In this document: positions 1 through 12,759 of the stretch, one piece after another
How the letters are laid out: every line of letters starts with the position of its first letter
Numbering within the stretch: position 1 is the stretch's first letter
DNA from: Leptodontidium sp. MPI-SDFR-AT-0119
Taxonomy: Eukaryota; Ascomycota; Leotiomycetes; Helotiales; Leptodontidiaceae
DNA: 64,000 bases
Assembly (NCBI GenBank): GCA_020726505.1
Contig: JAHLEZ010000009.1
Coordinates: 1,736,001-1,800,000 of the forward strand
Reading direction: 5' to 3'
Position numbers and translations under genes: made by a program
Notes under the pieces: generated by a model
What the model saw: only the letters and a program-made list of their open reading frames with translations
Database searches by the model: none
Told to the model about the DNA's origin: nothing

Positions 1-3000
1 AAGAAAAAGACGGCTATAGGCCGCCATCGATATTTCCTTTGGCATACTTAAGCGTAAGGACACGCTAAGGACGGAAGGGGGATAGTATCACGATCCGAGG
101 ATCACGTGTGTCTTGGCCTTAAGGCTCGGTAGCCTTGCTGCATAAAGAAGCTAAGACATAAATAATAATTTTTAGCGTTTAGCTATATATTGTAATTTTA
201 GTATTAAACGAAAGAACAAAATCATAGGACTAGGAGTCACGTGACGGTATAGAGCTTTTAGAGCTTTAGGATCTAAGGCTCTAAGAACCCTAGAGTTATA
301 GGTTCCCTAGGGATCCCGTTAAAAACAAAGTTCTATATAAATAAAGTAGTTTCCTAAGTAATAAAGCTTCGTACTTAAATTCATATAGTAGTTTAACTAT
401 TACTTGTAACGTCTTAATTCCCATTAAGAACCGAATCTCTTATGACTTTACTTCTTAGCTAATACCAACCAACGAGCCTATACGCCGCGTACCAGTCAGA
501 ACCAGGAACGTTACATTTATTTAATAAGCTAATATTTATGACTTTGTTGCGCTATTTAGGGTAGTTCTCGATGCCCTTTAATTTGTGGATATCGGAGAGA
601 TTAAGAGACGTTGAGGCCATCTTGCGTCGTTTAGGCTCAATTATAAGGGACGGCGCAGTGACTTATACGCGCTTAAGGGTAAATTCCCTCTGATTCGGAT
701 CCGGTTTGGAATCCGTAAGGGTAAATTAGTCGTTTGTGGGCGTACTTTTAGTACTGAATAGGATGTCGAAGTCGTTTGTATTAAACGTACTAAGAATAAA
801 AACAGGGGTAGCAGATGTTGCTCTAATTGCGCTAGATGGTAAATGTACTTAACTAGTTGATTTAAATAAGTCGTAAAAGGTATCGTTACTACTATTAGAA
901 TCGCTAACTTTGGAATCCCCCGAATGGCGATCCTCGTAAGATGTCGAAGGTGCCGACAAGTTGTCGTGCGGGGATGGAGATACTAGTAAAGAGGTAGACG
1001 TATTCTTTTTCGTATTACTCTAGTTAGAAAGGCGCGCTACGCTAGCGATTGGACTTTCCGAATACTCGACCTCGATCGTCGGAGACGCACCGCAACTCTG
1101 GTTGAAAGCGCGCGCTTAAATACGAATTCTTTAGGGAGGAGTAAAGTGTAATTTAATACTTAGGTTAGGCTATCGGGGCTTATAACCTATTACTAGGATA
1201 ATCACGTATAGCGAGGAAGCAGGAGAGTGTCAATTGGGTTAATCAGCTTGTAGTATTAAAAGCTATGGACAGACGATCAGGGAGATTACAAGTAGTCGCT
1301 CCGATGCCACTAGCGTACCGATATTCATTATCCGGCCACCTGACATACTCGTGACTTAAACTTGCAACATTAAGAAACCGAATAGTTTTCTATAATTATA
1401 TATTAACTTTTAAGTATTAAATTCCTTTACTTAAAAGAATTAATATCCCTTACCTTTAATTAATAAGACCTTAACTCACATAGCTAACACTTGTATTTTT
1501 ATTAAATTAAATATTCGTTAAGCTTTTTATTATATACGAATAAATTTAGTGTTAAAGAAATATATAACCTTTCGTACGAGATATAACGTATATAAGTATA
1601 AAGTTCTTTTATTTAGTTTAATTAATGGCCTTGTTACTTACTAGCGCCACATAAATAATATTCTCTTCGATTACTTTAATATTTTGCGTGTCGGTGATTC
1701 TATATTAAGAAACCGGGATTTCTTAAACAAGGAATCTCTCGCCTAAGGGCCTAGCTGCTCTAGCGCTCGTGCTGCTCTAAGACGGCTGGAACGAGTGGTC
1801 GCGACCCCTACTAACTCCCCTTAAGACCCCACCTAGTGTATAAATCTAGTGCTATTTCTAACTTCACCTTTTCTCGTCCTTTACTAAGTTTTTAATACGC
1901 TAGCCATATGCCACCCTCGTCGTTAGACCTTCGCGATTATCCCATGGCTCACAAGCCGGCCCTATTACCTACACCACGCCTCAAATTTCCCCTACTAGGC
2001 TAGGCCTGCCCTCTAATTAACTGGTTCCCTTTAAAAGTGCCCCTTAATGTTCTCTCGCTAACGTTATTATTAAGAATCTACCTTGTACTGACTCTGCTCT
2101 AACCCAGATCGTTTTGGAGCTGCCGACGCTCTACGACGCGTATACTACTGCGGCAGTGCTTCCCGTTCACTTAGGATAAATCTACGGTCGATAATAGTAA
2201 GCCACTCTTCGTAACTATAGCATTCTTCTCTGCCGCCGCCTCCTCCCCTTAAAGAATCACCTGCGTGTTTAGTGTCTACCAGGTTTCTACGAAGGTTTTT
2301 ACGAAGGTCTCGCTCTTTGTTAGGATTTAGGAGTGCCTTAAGAAGGAAGAGGAGGGCTCAAGGCAGGCGATACTTTTCCGTATAGTAACACTTTAGGAAC
2401 GGAAAACCTAAGCTTAAGTAGATAACGTGGTGACACTAGGGGAGGGGGGCATATTAGAGCGAGGCCGGCTAAGTTAACTACGTATATAAACACTCAGCAG
2501 GTTTTAGGAGGGTCTAGAACACCTTTTGATTTCCGTATTTAACAAACACTTCTAGCCTTAAAGACTCGAAGGATCTTAGGATACCGAGCTTACGTATTAG
2601 CGTCTAGGCATAGTGTGGGTGATGTAGCAGATTATTCCAGGGGAAGGCTAGCTAAGCTAGCACGAAGTGGGTCGTCCCAGAGCAACACGCCTTTTTGCTA
2701 ACTAAGATACTTTAGAGAGGTTTTACGGCGAATAAATATTACTAATTTAGGCAAGTCATTTTAAATCTATAAAAGAGCTTTTATAGTATAGTAACGTACG
2801 ACCCGGTTCGGTGGCCCTAAGACGCCTTATAAGAAAGCCCCTGACACGAAGGCCTCTAAATACGAAGCAGATTCTCGAAATAGACTTCCTATTAGCTATT
2901 AGTGTTTTTATCTCTCCTAGCAATTAGAGAAAAGGATTTACAACGCGAAAGTGCAAATGTGGTATCTTATAGAAAGGATAGTAGTAAAGTACTAGATTAG

Positions 3001-4416
3001 TAGAGAAAGACTACAAATATAGCCTATAAAGTAGGTCTTAGGAGTGTATAGGTTTATAGGTTTATAAAAGCCTCCGATCCCCCCTTTATAATTTATTTAG
3101 TTTGTATTCTTTGTCTACTAATCGGATTCTAAAGGTGCTCTATTGCGTTTGCTTTATTCTTAATATAACGACCTTTACTTTTATTTACTACGATTCGAAA
3201 CTACTATTAAAAACGAGTATTCGGAAATCCTCGTTTAAACTTAATAAGAATTTGGCGACCGAATCAAGCAGTATATTAGTTAAAGCTTTACTAGCGTTAA
3301 GAAGAGCATTAGACGACAATAACTAGTGTTAGCAGGCTATTAGAGATAGCGTGGCTACCGTCGAAGGCACATAGGTGTTTAAGGATAATCTAGTGGAAAC
3401 TTAAGGCATATATTTAAAAGAAAGTCCTAAAACAACTACTTTACTCATTTAACTATATAGCAGCTTCGATAACAAAGAGGAATAGGTTTAATAATAATAT
3501 TAATACTAAATTTTCATCTTTAACACAATTACTATTATTAAACGATAAGCTCGAATCGGCGGAAGAGCGACTAGCTATAGAGAGTACTATAAGACAAAGT
3601 AATAATTAAGGTCTAAATGACATTCTTCTTAAATCTCGTGTATCTTAAGCTAATAGTGCCCACGGTAAGCGAGCTAAATTCCTTAAGTAAATATACAAAA
3701 TATTTACTCACGAGATTATAAATAACCTAATAATATTACATTGCGATAACGAGTCGGAAGAGGATAACAATCTCGGTCCCGGACATGCTCGTTATATTAG
3801 GGAAGGTAGATAACTAGGTTATAATACCTTTAATATAAAGCACTTACTTATATATTCCACTTATATAATCTACGAGTATAGTAATAGTAGTAATAGCATC
3901 AATAAAGCTATGCCTCATTAAACTATTAAACGACAGAGGTCTAACTCTCCTCCCTTTACTTTTACCTCACTTAATTCTATTACGTCGCTGTTTCCTCGTA
4001 AGGAAGATAAGAAAGGCAGTAAGGAACTTGTTAGTAATTCCGGCAAGTTAAGAGCTAACGATATTTACTCTAAATAGCGGAAGGTTTTTACTTTATAAGG
4101 CCGTTAAAAAGTCTCCCGTAACAACCTATCGCAGTCATTTTCGCCGGTATTAGACGATGACGAGGATAGTAAAGGGGGTAATAGGACGTTTAACATTTCT
4201 CTCGACGCCAGACTTACTAGCTCTTCTAAGAGTAACACCGCTTCTGGCGTCACTTCTTTAGTAGAACTTCAAGTCTGCCTAGTGGTTACCGATATCAACT
4301 TAGACTAGGACGTCCGTGAGATTATTAGTAAAGAGGACCTTAATAGCGTTTCGTATTACTTAGTGGATTAGCACCTCACACTACTACCTGCGCACTCACT
4401 AAGACATACAGAGGAG
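1..4416. other. RIP-mutated AT-rich tract, no intact gene
   Basis: This stretch is AT-rich and strongly poor in CA and TG dinucleotides while CG and TA remain common, as RIP leaves duplicated DNA. Reading frames are short and broken by TAA/TAG. A plus frame around 3540-3690, with glutamate- and lysine-rich text, resembles the C-terminal tail of pogo-type transposases, but only weakly. No terminal repeats or domain could be established, so it is best read as old transposon remains. Confidence 0.6.
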
Positions 4417-4421
4417 TTAAT

Positions 4422-4662
4422 TATAATAATCACTAGTTTCACTAAGGTAACGAGATACGATGGGGGTTTTCTGGTGATTAGCTAGAGAGGCTCTAGTAAC
4501 AAAAGACTAATTGCTGAAGAAGGTAGACTCTTCTTTAGAGGAAGCTGACTATATACTAAAGAGATAAAGAACCTAAAGGAATATGGCTCTTTTGTTTGCA
4601 GGTAAGGAATAAGGCCGCATTTAGTATAAGGAATGAAGCCGCATTTAGTATAGGCTATTATA
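4422..4662 (-). repeat. 3' LTR of the gypsy element (more strongly RIP-mutated)
   Basis: This copy aligns over its full 241 bp with the repeat at 12514. Its ends read TATAATA and TATTATA where the other copy has TGTAATG and CATTACA, so both termini carry RIP-type transitions. The differences I could see are C/T or G/A. The polypurine tract sits directly beside it at 4663, which shows that this is the 3' LTR of a minus-strand element. Confidence 0.9.
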
Positions 4663-4675
4663 ATATCTCCCCTTT
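4663..4675 (-). promoter_or_regulatory. Polypurine tract of the gypsy element
   Basis: On the minus strand the bases just before the 3' LTR read AAAGGGGAGATAT. A purine run at this place primes plus-strand DNA synthesis in LTR retrotransposons. Its position fixes the transcription direction of the element as minus. Confidence 0.75.
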
Positions 4676-4957
4676 GTATTCTACTGTCCTTAGTAGTGAG
4701 CGTATAAAAATGAGGTTCTCTGGTAAAGCTTCTGTAATTCGCCGGTGAAACTAAACCCTAGTAACTTAGTTTTTATAGGAGGTAAATTTAGTCAGGCTTT
4801 AGTTAAGAGGTTGCTGCTTAACGCCGGTTAGGCGCTAAGGAGGCTTTATATATAGAGGGGCGATTTTTCCGTGGCAACCTTTTTATAATAATAATAACTA
4901 TAGTAACTATACGTAAGTTTATTCTCGATCTGAGAATAGGGTCCTACTAACTTAATG

Positions 4958-5820
4958 TAGCATTAACTGCTTAGAAGAGAAAGGCTACCGCTGCTGCAAA
5001 GGCGGCTCGTGCTGCGGATGCAAATTCGTTTATTCCCGTTAACCCTCCTAGTTTTTCTGGCGAACCTGCGTTAAAGCGCCAACGAGTCTCCGGCGGTACC
5101 GATCCTAACAACTCTCCTCACACTCTTAATGGTCCAGAAGATGAGTTCCGCTTTACTACGGCTCTTACTTCTGTTAAGCAACTGCTCTTTAGTAGTAAAA
5201 ACGGTACATAGATTTAATCTATAGCTCGTGTAAATAACAAGGGTATTACTAGCCGTTTAGTTCCTTGCCTGCGATGCGATAGAGAATTCTTGCTATTCCT
5301 TGACCTTGTTTGTGCTACTAATTCTTCCTTTCCGGCTTTTAAATGCTTTGATTGTATAAAGAAAGGAAAAGCTTACGAGAAGGTAAGTCCTAAAATTTTG
5401 AATTATTAGCGAATCTTAGGCTAACATCTGGCGAGGTCCTAGAGAATATGATGGATAGCCTGAAGCACCTGCGCCTAGTTGCTCGAGGTTTTATGAAGGA
5501 GACTAAGAGCTAGGACGACCTCGACATGGCCTAAGCTTAGTTTAATCTTAGTAAGCGCTTTATTAATTATGCTAATAAGATCTTTGAGGCCGCGGCATTG
5601 AAGACACCTTGGAAGCCAATTGTGGATTTTAATAAGTCTTCGTCCGCTAGCGTTGTTTCGGCTATTAACTAGCTAGGCGTTACTTTAAGTACCTAAATCT
5701 AGGATCTAATGAAGCTAATGCTCTAAGTCTAAACTGACAATTATGCCTTGCTTAGATTGCTCCTTAATGTAGGTTTCTCTAGCGAAGGTTTGGCGAGCCT
5801 CCGGCTAACCCCTTATAGGA
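4958..5820 (+). pseudogene. Antisense cysteine-rich gene carried by the gypsy element
   Basis: Between the chromodomain and the 3' LTR, on the strand opposite to gag-pol, lies a decayed two-exon gene. Exon 1 (to 5382) has an alanine/lysine-rich start, a basic patch (ALKRQRVS) and a cluster with spacing C-x2-C-x11-C-x10-C-x2-C-x6-Y, where the last position is probably a former Cys (TGC to TAC). A GTAAGT donor follows two residues after that position. Exon 2 continues in one frame over more than 100 codons, interrupted only by TAG/TAA at likely Gln/Trp positions, and includes a Q-rich, coiled-coil-like stretch near 5660-5740. The start and exact end are uncertain. The cysteine spacing resembles a fungal Zn2Cys6 cluster with a longer first loop, so nucleic-acid binding is possible. 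The function is unknown. Confidence 0.55.
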
Positions 5821-6249
5821 CTACCGAACAGTTTATTACGAGACTCTTCGTGCTGCTAAGAATAATTAAGTCGAGGAGGAGAATTCGGTTGCGAATGAAC
5901 CTGTTTTCTTCCTTGTAATTGATAAATTAGTTATGAAAGACGATAATACAGCTGAATAAAGGATCCTCTGGATACTCTTTAGGTATTCTCTGGCGAAGGC
6001 ATAGCGGTGGGCCGGCGTGCCTTCGGTTACGCTACTTGAGTTCTTGATCTGAGATAGAACTTTATTACTAAATGAAATCTTTCGTGCGATTTCTTTTTTT
6101 TTAATTTGTGAATTATATTTATGCCTTTAAAACTGCAAAACCGTAAAGGGAAAAGTAGAAAGGTATGCTCGATCGCTGGCGATAATCTTATAATTCTTTG
6201 GCGAGTGTATAGATATAATGAAAAACCCGAAGGGTAAAAACCAAATTTC

Positions 6250-9200
6250 TGCTTATCGCTTTCGCCGGCGCTTCGCTAGACTTATTATGGCGTCGCGCTT
6301 TTTAAGGCTTTGTATTTCCTTTTCTAGCCCGACTTTTAGGCTTTCTCTTAGTTCCTAAGAGTCTTTTGTAGGGCTAAATCCCTGCCACCTTATAAGGTAT
6401 TGTTTAGTTTCTTTAAGAACGCGTTTATTAAAAAGCTTTTCGATTGCCCAAAGTTCTTTATCGTTAATTAGATTGGGCTGAATAATGTTAAGCGTCTCGC
6501 CGGCTTTTTGGTGGTAAGGTTCCAGGAGTAATATATGGAAAATCTTATGAAGTTTATTATATTTCGCTAGTAGCTTTAGCTTATATGTTTGCTTTCTTAT
6601 GCGCTTTATAATCTTAAAGGGTCCTAAAAACCGGTGGTTTAGCTTTTTGCTAGAACGCGCTGTTCGAATATTTTTAGATAAGAGTAAGACTCGTGCTTTA
6701 ACTTTGAACTTTATAGGTCGGTGGTTTTTATTATATTACTTCACTTGTAAGTTTTTAGTTCTTCGCTAGTTGTCTTTTAGCTTTTGGCGTTTTTTAACGA
6801 CCTCTTTTGCACGTTCTCTTGTAGTAAGTATCTCCCCTCTTTGGGGATTGTCCTCGATTCCTTGGCGACTATTTAGCGTCATGTTATACCGGGCTTTATT
6901 TAGGGTTATATTAATTGCCTCGTGGTATATATTTATATAAGTAAATTTTGCTATTAGTAATAGGTTAACTTAATTATTTTAATGGTAGTAGACGTAGTTA
7001 CGTAACTAGCCTTTTAAGGCTTGATTTTGTCTTTTGGTTTGCTTGTTGGTTTGCGGGCGAAACGCCGTCGAAAGTCCTCTTGTAATTTATAAGTGGAAAT
7101 ATAGTTCTTTTTAAAACCTTAACGTAAATACAGACCCTTTGTTAGAGATAATTAATGCTGGCAGCTCGTGGTCTTTAAACCAATATTTTATAAATAAACG
7201 AGTAAGTTGCTTAGTATTAGTTGTCTTTAAGCAGGGGATATACTTAGGTTCCTTAGTATATTTATTAATAATTACTAGTAAGCTATCGGCTACCTTTTAG
7301 GTAGTAAAGCTTTTGCTTGGAGGTAAGTTTGTAATAAAGTCCATTGAAATTGATTTGTATGGCTTCGTAGGTAGGTTAAGCGCTTGCATTTCGCCGGCGC
7401 TTTTCGTGCGTCTCGATTTTGTTCTTTAATAAATATCGTATATTTTAACGTATTCTTTTACGTCTTTAGTCATTTCCGGCTAATAATACTTTAGTTGTAC
7501 TAGCTTTAGTGTCTTTTTATAACTAAAGTGCCTCGCTATAAGAAGGTCGTGATAGATCTTTATAATCTTACTTTGTACGGCTGTATCTCGCGGAATGTAG
7601 GCCTTGTCCTGGCGTCTTAGTAGTCCTTCGCTATTTAGTCGCTAATTCACACTTTCGGCTTTATTAATTTTCACTCGTTTCTTTATAATAAAGGCGTCTT
7701 TCTTTTGTAGTTTTAATAAAAGAGGTAATAACGTGCTTATTAATAGTCCTGCCGTTTCGGCCTCTATAACCGCTACTATAAAGAACCGTGGTATAGCGTA
7801 TTTATAACTACGCCGGCTAGTATCCCGCTACTCTTTAGTGATTTATAAAAGGGTTACGCCTTTAATTAAGTTTATCGAACTTTCAAGCTTTATAGGCATA
7901 TACTACTGGTTAGGCGTAAAGGTGCTTTCTATGGCCTTAATCGGCGACTTAGCTATGCTAGCCCCGCTAGTAGATTATGAGATTTAAGTTAGTTAATATA
8001 ATGTTATATCATTTTCTCGCCGGCTGCTCTTCGTCGTATCACTAGCTTCGCTATGCACGCGGATTAATCCGTTTTGAATTGTATCTTGCAATTTCCTTTA
8101 AAGAGTTAGGAGCATGATATTCTTATTATCCCTACCTGGTTTATAATTAGGTCTCCTCGAAGGTCCGTTGGTAAGGTTATTTTTCCCTTGCTAGTACGAT
8201 ATCACAAAATCGTACTTTGATAGCTTTAGTACTTACTTAGTTTGCCGCCGGCTAAGCATTGTAGTTGTTATGAAATACTTTAGATTATTATAATTTGCTA
8301 ATACTTTAATCGGAAATATATTACCTTTTAAGTAGTGCCTTTACTATGTAAAGCATCTTACTATTACTAGTAATTCTTGATTATAAGTCTTGTAATTAAG
8401 CTTTGCGGCTTCTAGATTCTTGCTATAGAAGGTAATCGGGTGATAGACGGGTTTTTGCCCGTTCTTCGCCGGTCATTCGTTAGGCTGCGAAAGGATTCCT
8501 GTAATTGCAAATTCAGAGGTATCGGTTTCGAGTCTCCTCGGCTTTTGAAGGTCAAAATACATTAGAAGAGGTGCTGAAGTAAATGCCTTAATTAGGTTAT
8601 TAAATAAGTCTTGTTGCGGCTTTTCTTAAATAAATTTAGGAATAGCTTTATTCTTCTTTTTGCTTTTTATTAGGCTAGTTATTAGCTAGGTAATCGCCGA
8701 GAACTTGTGAATGAATCACTAGTAGAAGTTCGCGAAACTAATAAAAACTTGGATATTTCTTATACTTTTAGGGACTGGCTATTCTCGGATGGTATTTATT
8801 TGGTTGTTCTTTATTAATACGCTAGCTATTAATATAATATATCCTAAGAAGTTAATACTTTAAGTATTAAACTTACACTTTGAGAGTTTAGTAAAGAGGT
8901 TATATTAGCGTAGGCGTTTTAGTACTTCTTATACGTTCTTTGTATGTTGAGATGGGTCGGCCGAATATATTAGTATATTATTAAGATACACGACGTAAGT
9001 AACGTCAACTAGTTTGGCTAAGGTATCGTTAATATATGCTTAGAAAGTCGCCGGGGCGTTAGAAAGCCTAAAGGGTATCACTTAATATTCGTAATACTTA
9101 TACCTCGTTTAGAAAGCTATTTTCCATTTATTACTAGCGCGAATTCGCACTCGATGGTAAGCGTTCCTTAAATCTAGTGAGGTAAACACCTTAGTATTCC

Positions 9201-10095
9201 GGAGCCTATTTAGCGTCTCGCTAATTAAAGGCAAAGGATACCGATTCTTCACGGTGATCTTATTTAAGGCACGGTAGTTTACGTATAAACGTAGGTTATT
9301 ATCTTTCTTTGGGATAAAGAGAATTAGAGCTCTTATTAGACTCTTACTTTTGTAGATTTAATCCTTGGCTTCTAATGTCCTGAGATATTCCCGAAGAACC
9401 TTTAGCTCTTTCTCGGAGAGGTTGTAAATAGGGGGAAATGGTGGGTCTAAACCAGGCTGAAGCTCGATTACGTGCTGTCGCCCTTTTAAAAAAGCTAGCT
9501 TTTATGCTTCTTTTTCCGAGAACACATCTTTAAATTCTTAGTATTCTAGGGGTATAGCCGGCGTATCGCTAGATATTAGTAGGTGCGTAGTATATAAAGA
9601 GGGCATTAGCCTAAAAGCAGGCGAGTTACCTTGGTTCACGAGGGTTGCGAACGCCTCGGGATTAAGTAATCGAATATTATTAAGATTATACGCATATCTC
9701 TATTGCTTAGTCTTGAAATTAATATGAGGATTAATATCCTTTAGCCATGGCCATCTTAAGATTAAATCAATGCCCGGCATATTAATAACTCTTAGCCGGA
9801 TGGTATTTAGCTTCGTTTAACCTGTAGTGTTAGTGATTTCGATTTGAGCTAAAGCAGTACTATAAACAATACCCTCCTGATTAAGGAGTGTCTTGAAAGC
9901 CTTCGGGCCTTCGCCGGTGAATTCCAAGCTATATTCCTTTGTAGCAAGCCTCGACACAAAATTATCTTTTGCTTTATTATTAACGAGAGTAGTAAGGTTC
10001 TTTTACTCCCCTTCTTATAAAACCTTAAGTTGGATTTCTATCCTTCTTACTTATAAGCCTAAAGGAGTAGTGGACGCTACTGCGAGTTAGGCGCT
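6250..10095 (-). pseudogene. Gypsy Pol: RT, RNase H, integrase, chromodomain (broken)
   Basis: Recognisable blocks run in order on the minus strand. The RT core near 8943-9003 reads VVYLNNILIYS, where YLDDIL is expected, so both catalytic Asp became Asn. The integrase zinc region (about 7400-7570) keeps H-x-H but has YDIY in place of C-x2-C. The integrase core has MDF (D1), SNKGS in place of SDRGS (D2 lost, about 7130-7175) and a motif near 7050 with K in place of the catalytic Glu. The chromodomain at about 6300-6460 contains YLIRWQGFSPT followed by a stop at a Trp position. Every change listed is G-to-A on the coding strand. RNase H lies between RT and integrase (about 8200-8700) but is poorly readable. 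Confidence 0.8.
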
Positions 10096-10099
10096 TTTC

Positions 10100-11260
10100 T
10101 GGCGTTTGTTTGGCTTTAGATATGCCGTTGTATAATGTCTTTTCTTATTATATTGAAAGCAAGTAATCCCTAGGTAAAAGGTAGACCCTTTCTTGTCGGT
10201 TACTGGTGTATGGTTAAGGTTTAGCCGGCGAGAGCTAGGCCTAGTATTCTTGTTCGGCTTCTCTTTCTTATCGTTACTGTTTCTTTTATTACCTCGTCTC
10301 CTCTTTCGATAGTTAAGAGGAGAGGGTTTTTTGTTTGGTTCCGTTTCTTTTGCCGCTTTAATTTTGTCGTTCTTTAGAGTATATGTCTCTTGTAAAGCAA
10401 CAATCGAGATGAGGTGCTCCTTTAACTAAATTTGATTCGCTTGTTCATTAACGACAATTCGCTTACGAATCTCCGGGCGAATTTTGCTAAAGAATTAAGA
10501 CTTCTTTTGCTCGTAGGAAAGAGGCTTTATAAGTTCTTTTAGCCCCTTAAGGCATTTGATAAACTCTTGAATGCTTTAATGTTGTCGTTGACGAGCTCTT
10601 TCGTGTGCTAGCTTATTTGTAACTCGCCTTGCGACGGGGACTAGCTAGAGGTTTGCTAGAAACTCCTTGTAGCTTTCCTAGGTTATCTCGTATATCTTCT
10701 CGGGAATATTCCTCTTGAACCTTTCTGGGGAGTCTCGTAATAGGGTTGCCGCCCACTTAATGCGAGATAAGTTGTTTAGGTACGCATCTATGTTATAATT
10801 GAAGACTCGATTACATGCTTAAACGTATTCTGTGAGCTCCTTCTAAGTCTTGCCTTCATATGTTAAAGGGAGCATATGTCGGGTACGCTCTCGATGGATC
10901 ATTCGAGGTGCGGGAGGGATTATCGAGCGTCCCGCAGACGTGTCGTTGAAGATAGTAGCTAAGGTTTCTTTAAGCTTTTGTCTCTTAATTATTTGGGCTC
11001 TTTCTGCCACTTCCTTTGGGTATTACGTGTAGTCGTCTTCGTACATGCGATGGTATTCTTTAGCTAGCTGGTTAAGGGCATCGTTTCGTGCTCTTAGATT
11101 AGCGACTTATTGTAACAAGACCTTAGTCTCATTAATTACTAGCGCTTCCCCGGCTTGTTCTTTGTTACTCGCGGTAGGGTCTGTTCGTAGTTTGGGTGCT
11201 ATTGTATTAAACGTTTTTTTTTTTTTTTTTTTCCTTTTAACGTGCTGTATTAGTTAGAAA
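10100..11260 (-). pseudogene. Gypsy Gag with degraded CCHC zinc knuckle
   Basis: This region precedes RT on the minus strand. A basic stretch (RKRRRGNKRN and following) leads into a knuckle near 10125-10170 that reads CFQYNKKRHYTTAY. The expected pattern is C-x2-C-x4-H-x4-C, so two Cys are now Tyr and a Gly is now Arg, all G-to-A changes. The upstream part is broken by stops. Plus-strand open stretches here (for example 9893-10090 and 10850-11257) are antisense by-products, and the phenylalanine run comes from a poly-T tract at 11216-11233. Confidence 0.65.
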
Positions 11261-11399
11261 CTATGTAGCACGGCTAGTCTACTAGCGTGGCTAATTATTA
11301 TATACAAAATTCAGTTCGAATTAGACTGCGGCTGTATATTTGGGAACATTCTCCCTTTACCTTATAAGAAAATTAAAATCAAAAACAAAGGAAATAACT

Positions 11400-12485
11400 A
11401 AATGAAAGTACAAATTAAGGCCTAATAGCCTAATCTTCTTCTTCTTCTTCAATCCCTAGCCTCTCTTGGTGCCATTTCCTTGTACATATATTAGTCTCTT
11501 TTAAGAATACTAGTATTTCTTTAATTCCAATTTGCGTATGTAATAAAACGGGAATAGTAATAGTCCTAATTTCTAAGTTACTTTTGATATTAGAGTAGAG
11601 TTTTTTACGCTCTAATTTATAGTATTTACAACTAAGTAATAAGTGTTCTGCAGTTTCAATACTACCACATCTACGCTTGTTATTAGACGCTAGCCCTAGC
11701 TTATATAAGTAGGCTTTTAAGTATCTATGCCCTAGTTTTAATTAGTAAAAAGAGCTGCTTGTTTCTCTTAGAATACTAGTAGGTAAAAGTAGCTTTTTAG
11801 CTATTTTATATATATACTTTTTAGAGTACGTTTTTAGGGTTTAAGAATTGATATTTTGAGTTATATTAGCTCCAATTTCATTCTTCTTTTGACTACTTAG
11901 TTTAACTCCTAAATACGCAAAAGAAGTATTATTAGAATTAATAGAAGACATAGTAGCTATTTTAGCTAGTTTGTCTGCTTTTTCATTTCTAATTATATCA
12001 GAGTGACCCGGGACCTAAGCTAAAGTAATACTAGCCTTTAGACTAATAATAATCTTAGACGCTAATATAGCTCTAATTTGTTGACTTTGCCCGGGGTTAT
12101 CTGAGGGAGTTTTAAGTCTTAAGAGAGCGGCTTGATTATCTGAAAAGACTGTAAAATTATCCCCTTCTTTCGCCGTACTACTAGCGTATTCTATGGCTTG
12201 TGTAATAGCTTCTAGCTCGCCGTTATATACTAATTCGACCTCCCCTAAATTACCTATTTTTATAAATGTAGGCATAAGGGGATATCCTTGTGTATGTGTA
12301 TAAACAGCTACGCTATAGCCTACTCCGCACCCTTCAGGAGTCTGAGAGCCGTCTGTATAAATAGAGGTGTTCCGACTATTACAAATACTTTGTAAGTATT
12401 GTAAGTGAGCCTTAGCTTCGTCTTCTTTACATAGCTTAGATATTCTAAAAATATAAGGTACTTCTCTCTCCGTGTATTAAACGTT
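11400..12485 (-). mobile_element. 5'-truncated LINE (Tad1-like) RNase H end, inside the gypsy 5' region
   Basis: A minus-strand frame holds a complete-looking RNase H domain of the kind found at the C-terminus of fungal LINEs. It shows SIYTDGSQT (first Asp), NGELEA (Glu), FSDNQAALL (second Asp) and HSDIIRNEKADKLAK (final Asp). A C-terminal segment follows with ETAEHLLLSC and an acidic tail near 11440-11470. There is one visible stop, TAG at the Trp before the PGH motif. The reverse transcriptase and endonuclease of a LINE are missing, as in a 5'-truncated insertion. It lies between the 5' LTR (12514) and gag. It carries fewer stops than gag-pol. An alternative reading is an RNase H domain acquired by the element. 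Confidence 0.7.
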
Positions 12486-12513
12486 AGGCTAGTAGTAATG
12501 AAAGCAATTAGAA

Positions 12514-12754
12514 TGTAATGATCACTAGTTTCACTAAGGTAACGAGATACGATGGGGGTTCTCTAGTAATTAGCTGGAGAGGCTTTAGTAACAAAAGACT
12601 AATTGCTAAAGAAGGTAGACTCTTCTTTAGAGGGAGCTAACTATATACTAAAGAAATAAAGAACTTAAAGGAATGTGGCTCTTCTATTTGCAGGTAAGGA
12701 ATGAGGCCGCATTCAGTATAAGGAATGAAGCCGCATTTAGTATAGGCCATTACA
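12514..12754 (-). repeat. 5' LTR of the gypsy element
   Basis: This is the better-preserved LTR, with perfect 7-bp inverted ends TGTAATG/CATTACA. It contains a tandem pair of 24-bp units (12696-12719 and 12720-12743) that is also present in the partner LTR. Target duplication TTAAT follows at 12755-12759 and matches 4417-4421. Confidence 0.9.
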
Positions 12755-12759
12755 TTAAT

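Larger units (their letters stand above)
4422..12754 (-). mobile_element. Full-length Ty3/gypsy chromodomain retrotransposon, RIP-inactivated
   Basis: The element is bounded by two 241-bp LTRs (4422-4662 and 12514-12754) and flanked on both sides by the 5-bp duplication TTAAT (4417-4421 and 12755-12759). The better-preserved LTR starts TGTAATG and ends CATTACA, a 7-bp inverted terminus. On the minus strand the order is 5' LTR, a LINE fragment, Gag with a CCHC knuckle, reverse transcriptase, RNase H, integrase, chromodomain, an antisense extra gene, polypurine tract, 3' LTR. This is the chromovirus order. At 8.3 kb it is longer than usual because of the LINE fragment and the extra gene. Frames are closed by many TAA/TAG codons and catalytic residues are changed by G-to-A, so the copy is dead. 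Confidence 0.9.

Noticed and set aside
3102..3326. 74-codon frame as a gene
   Set aside because: It lies in a RIP desert, has biased AT-driven composition and shows no family resemblance.
11045..11257. Plus-strand frame with a phenylalanine run
   Set aside because: It is antisense to gypsy gag and created by a poly-T tract.
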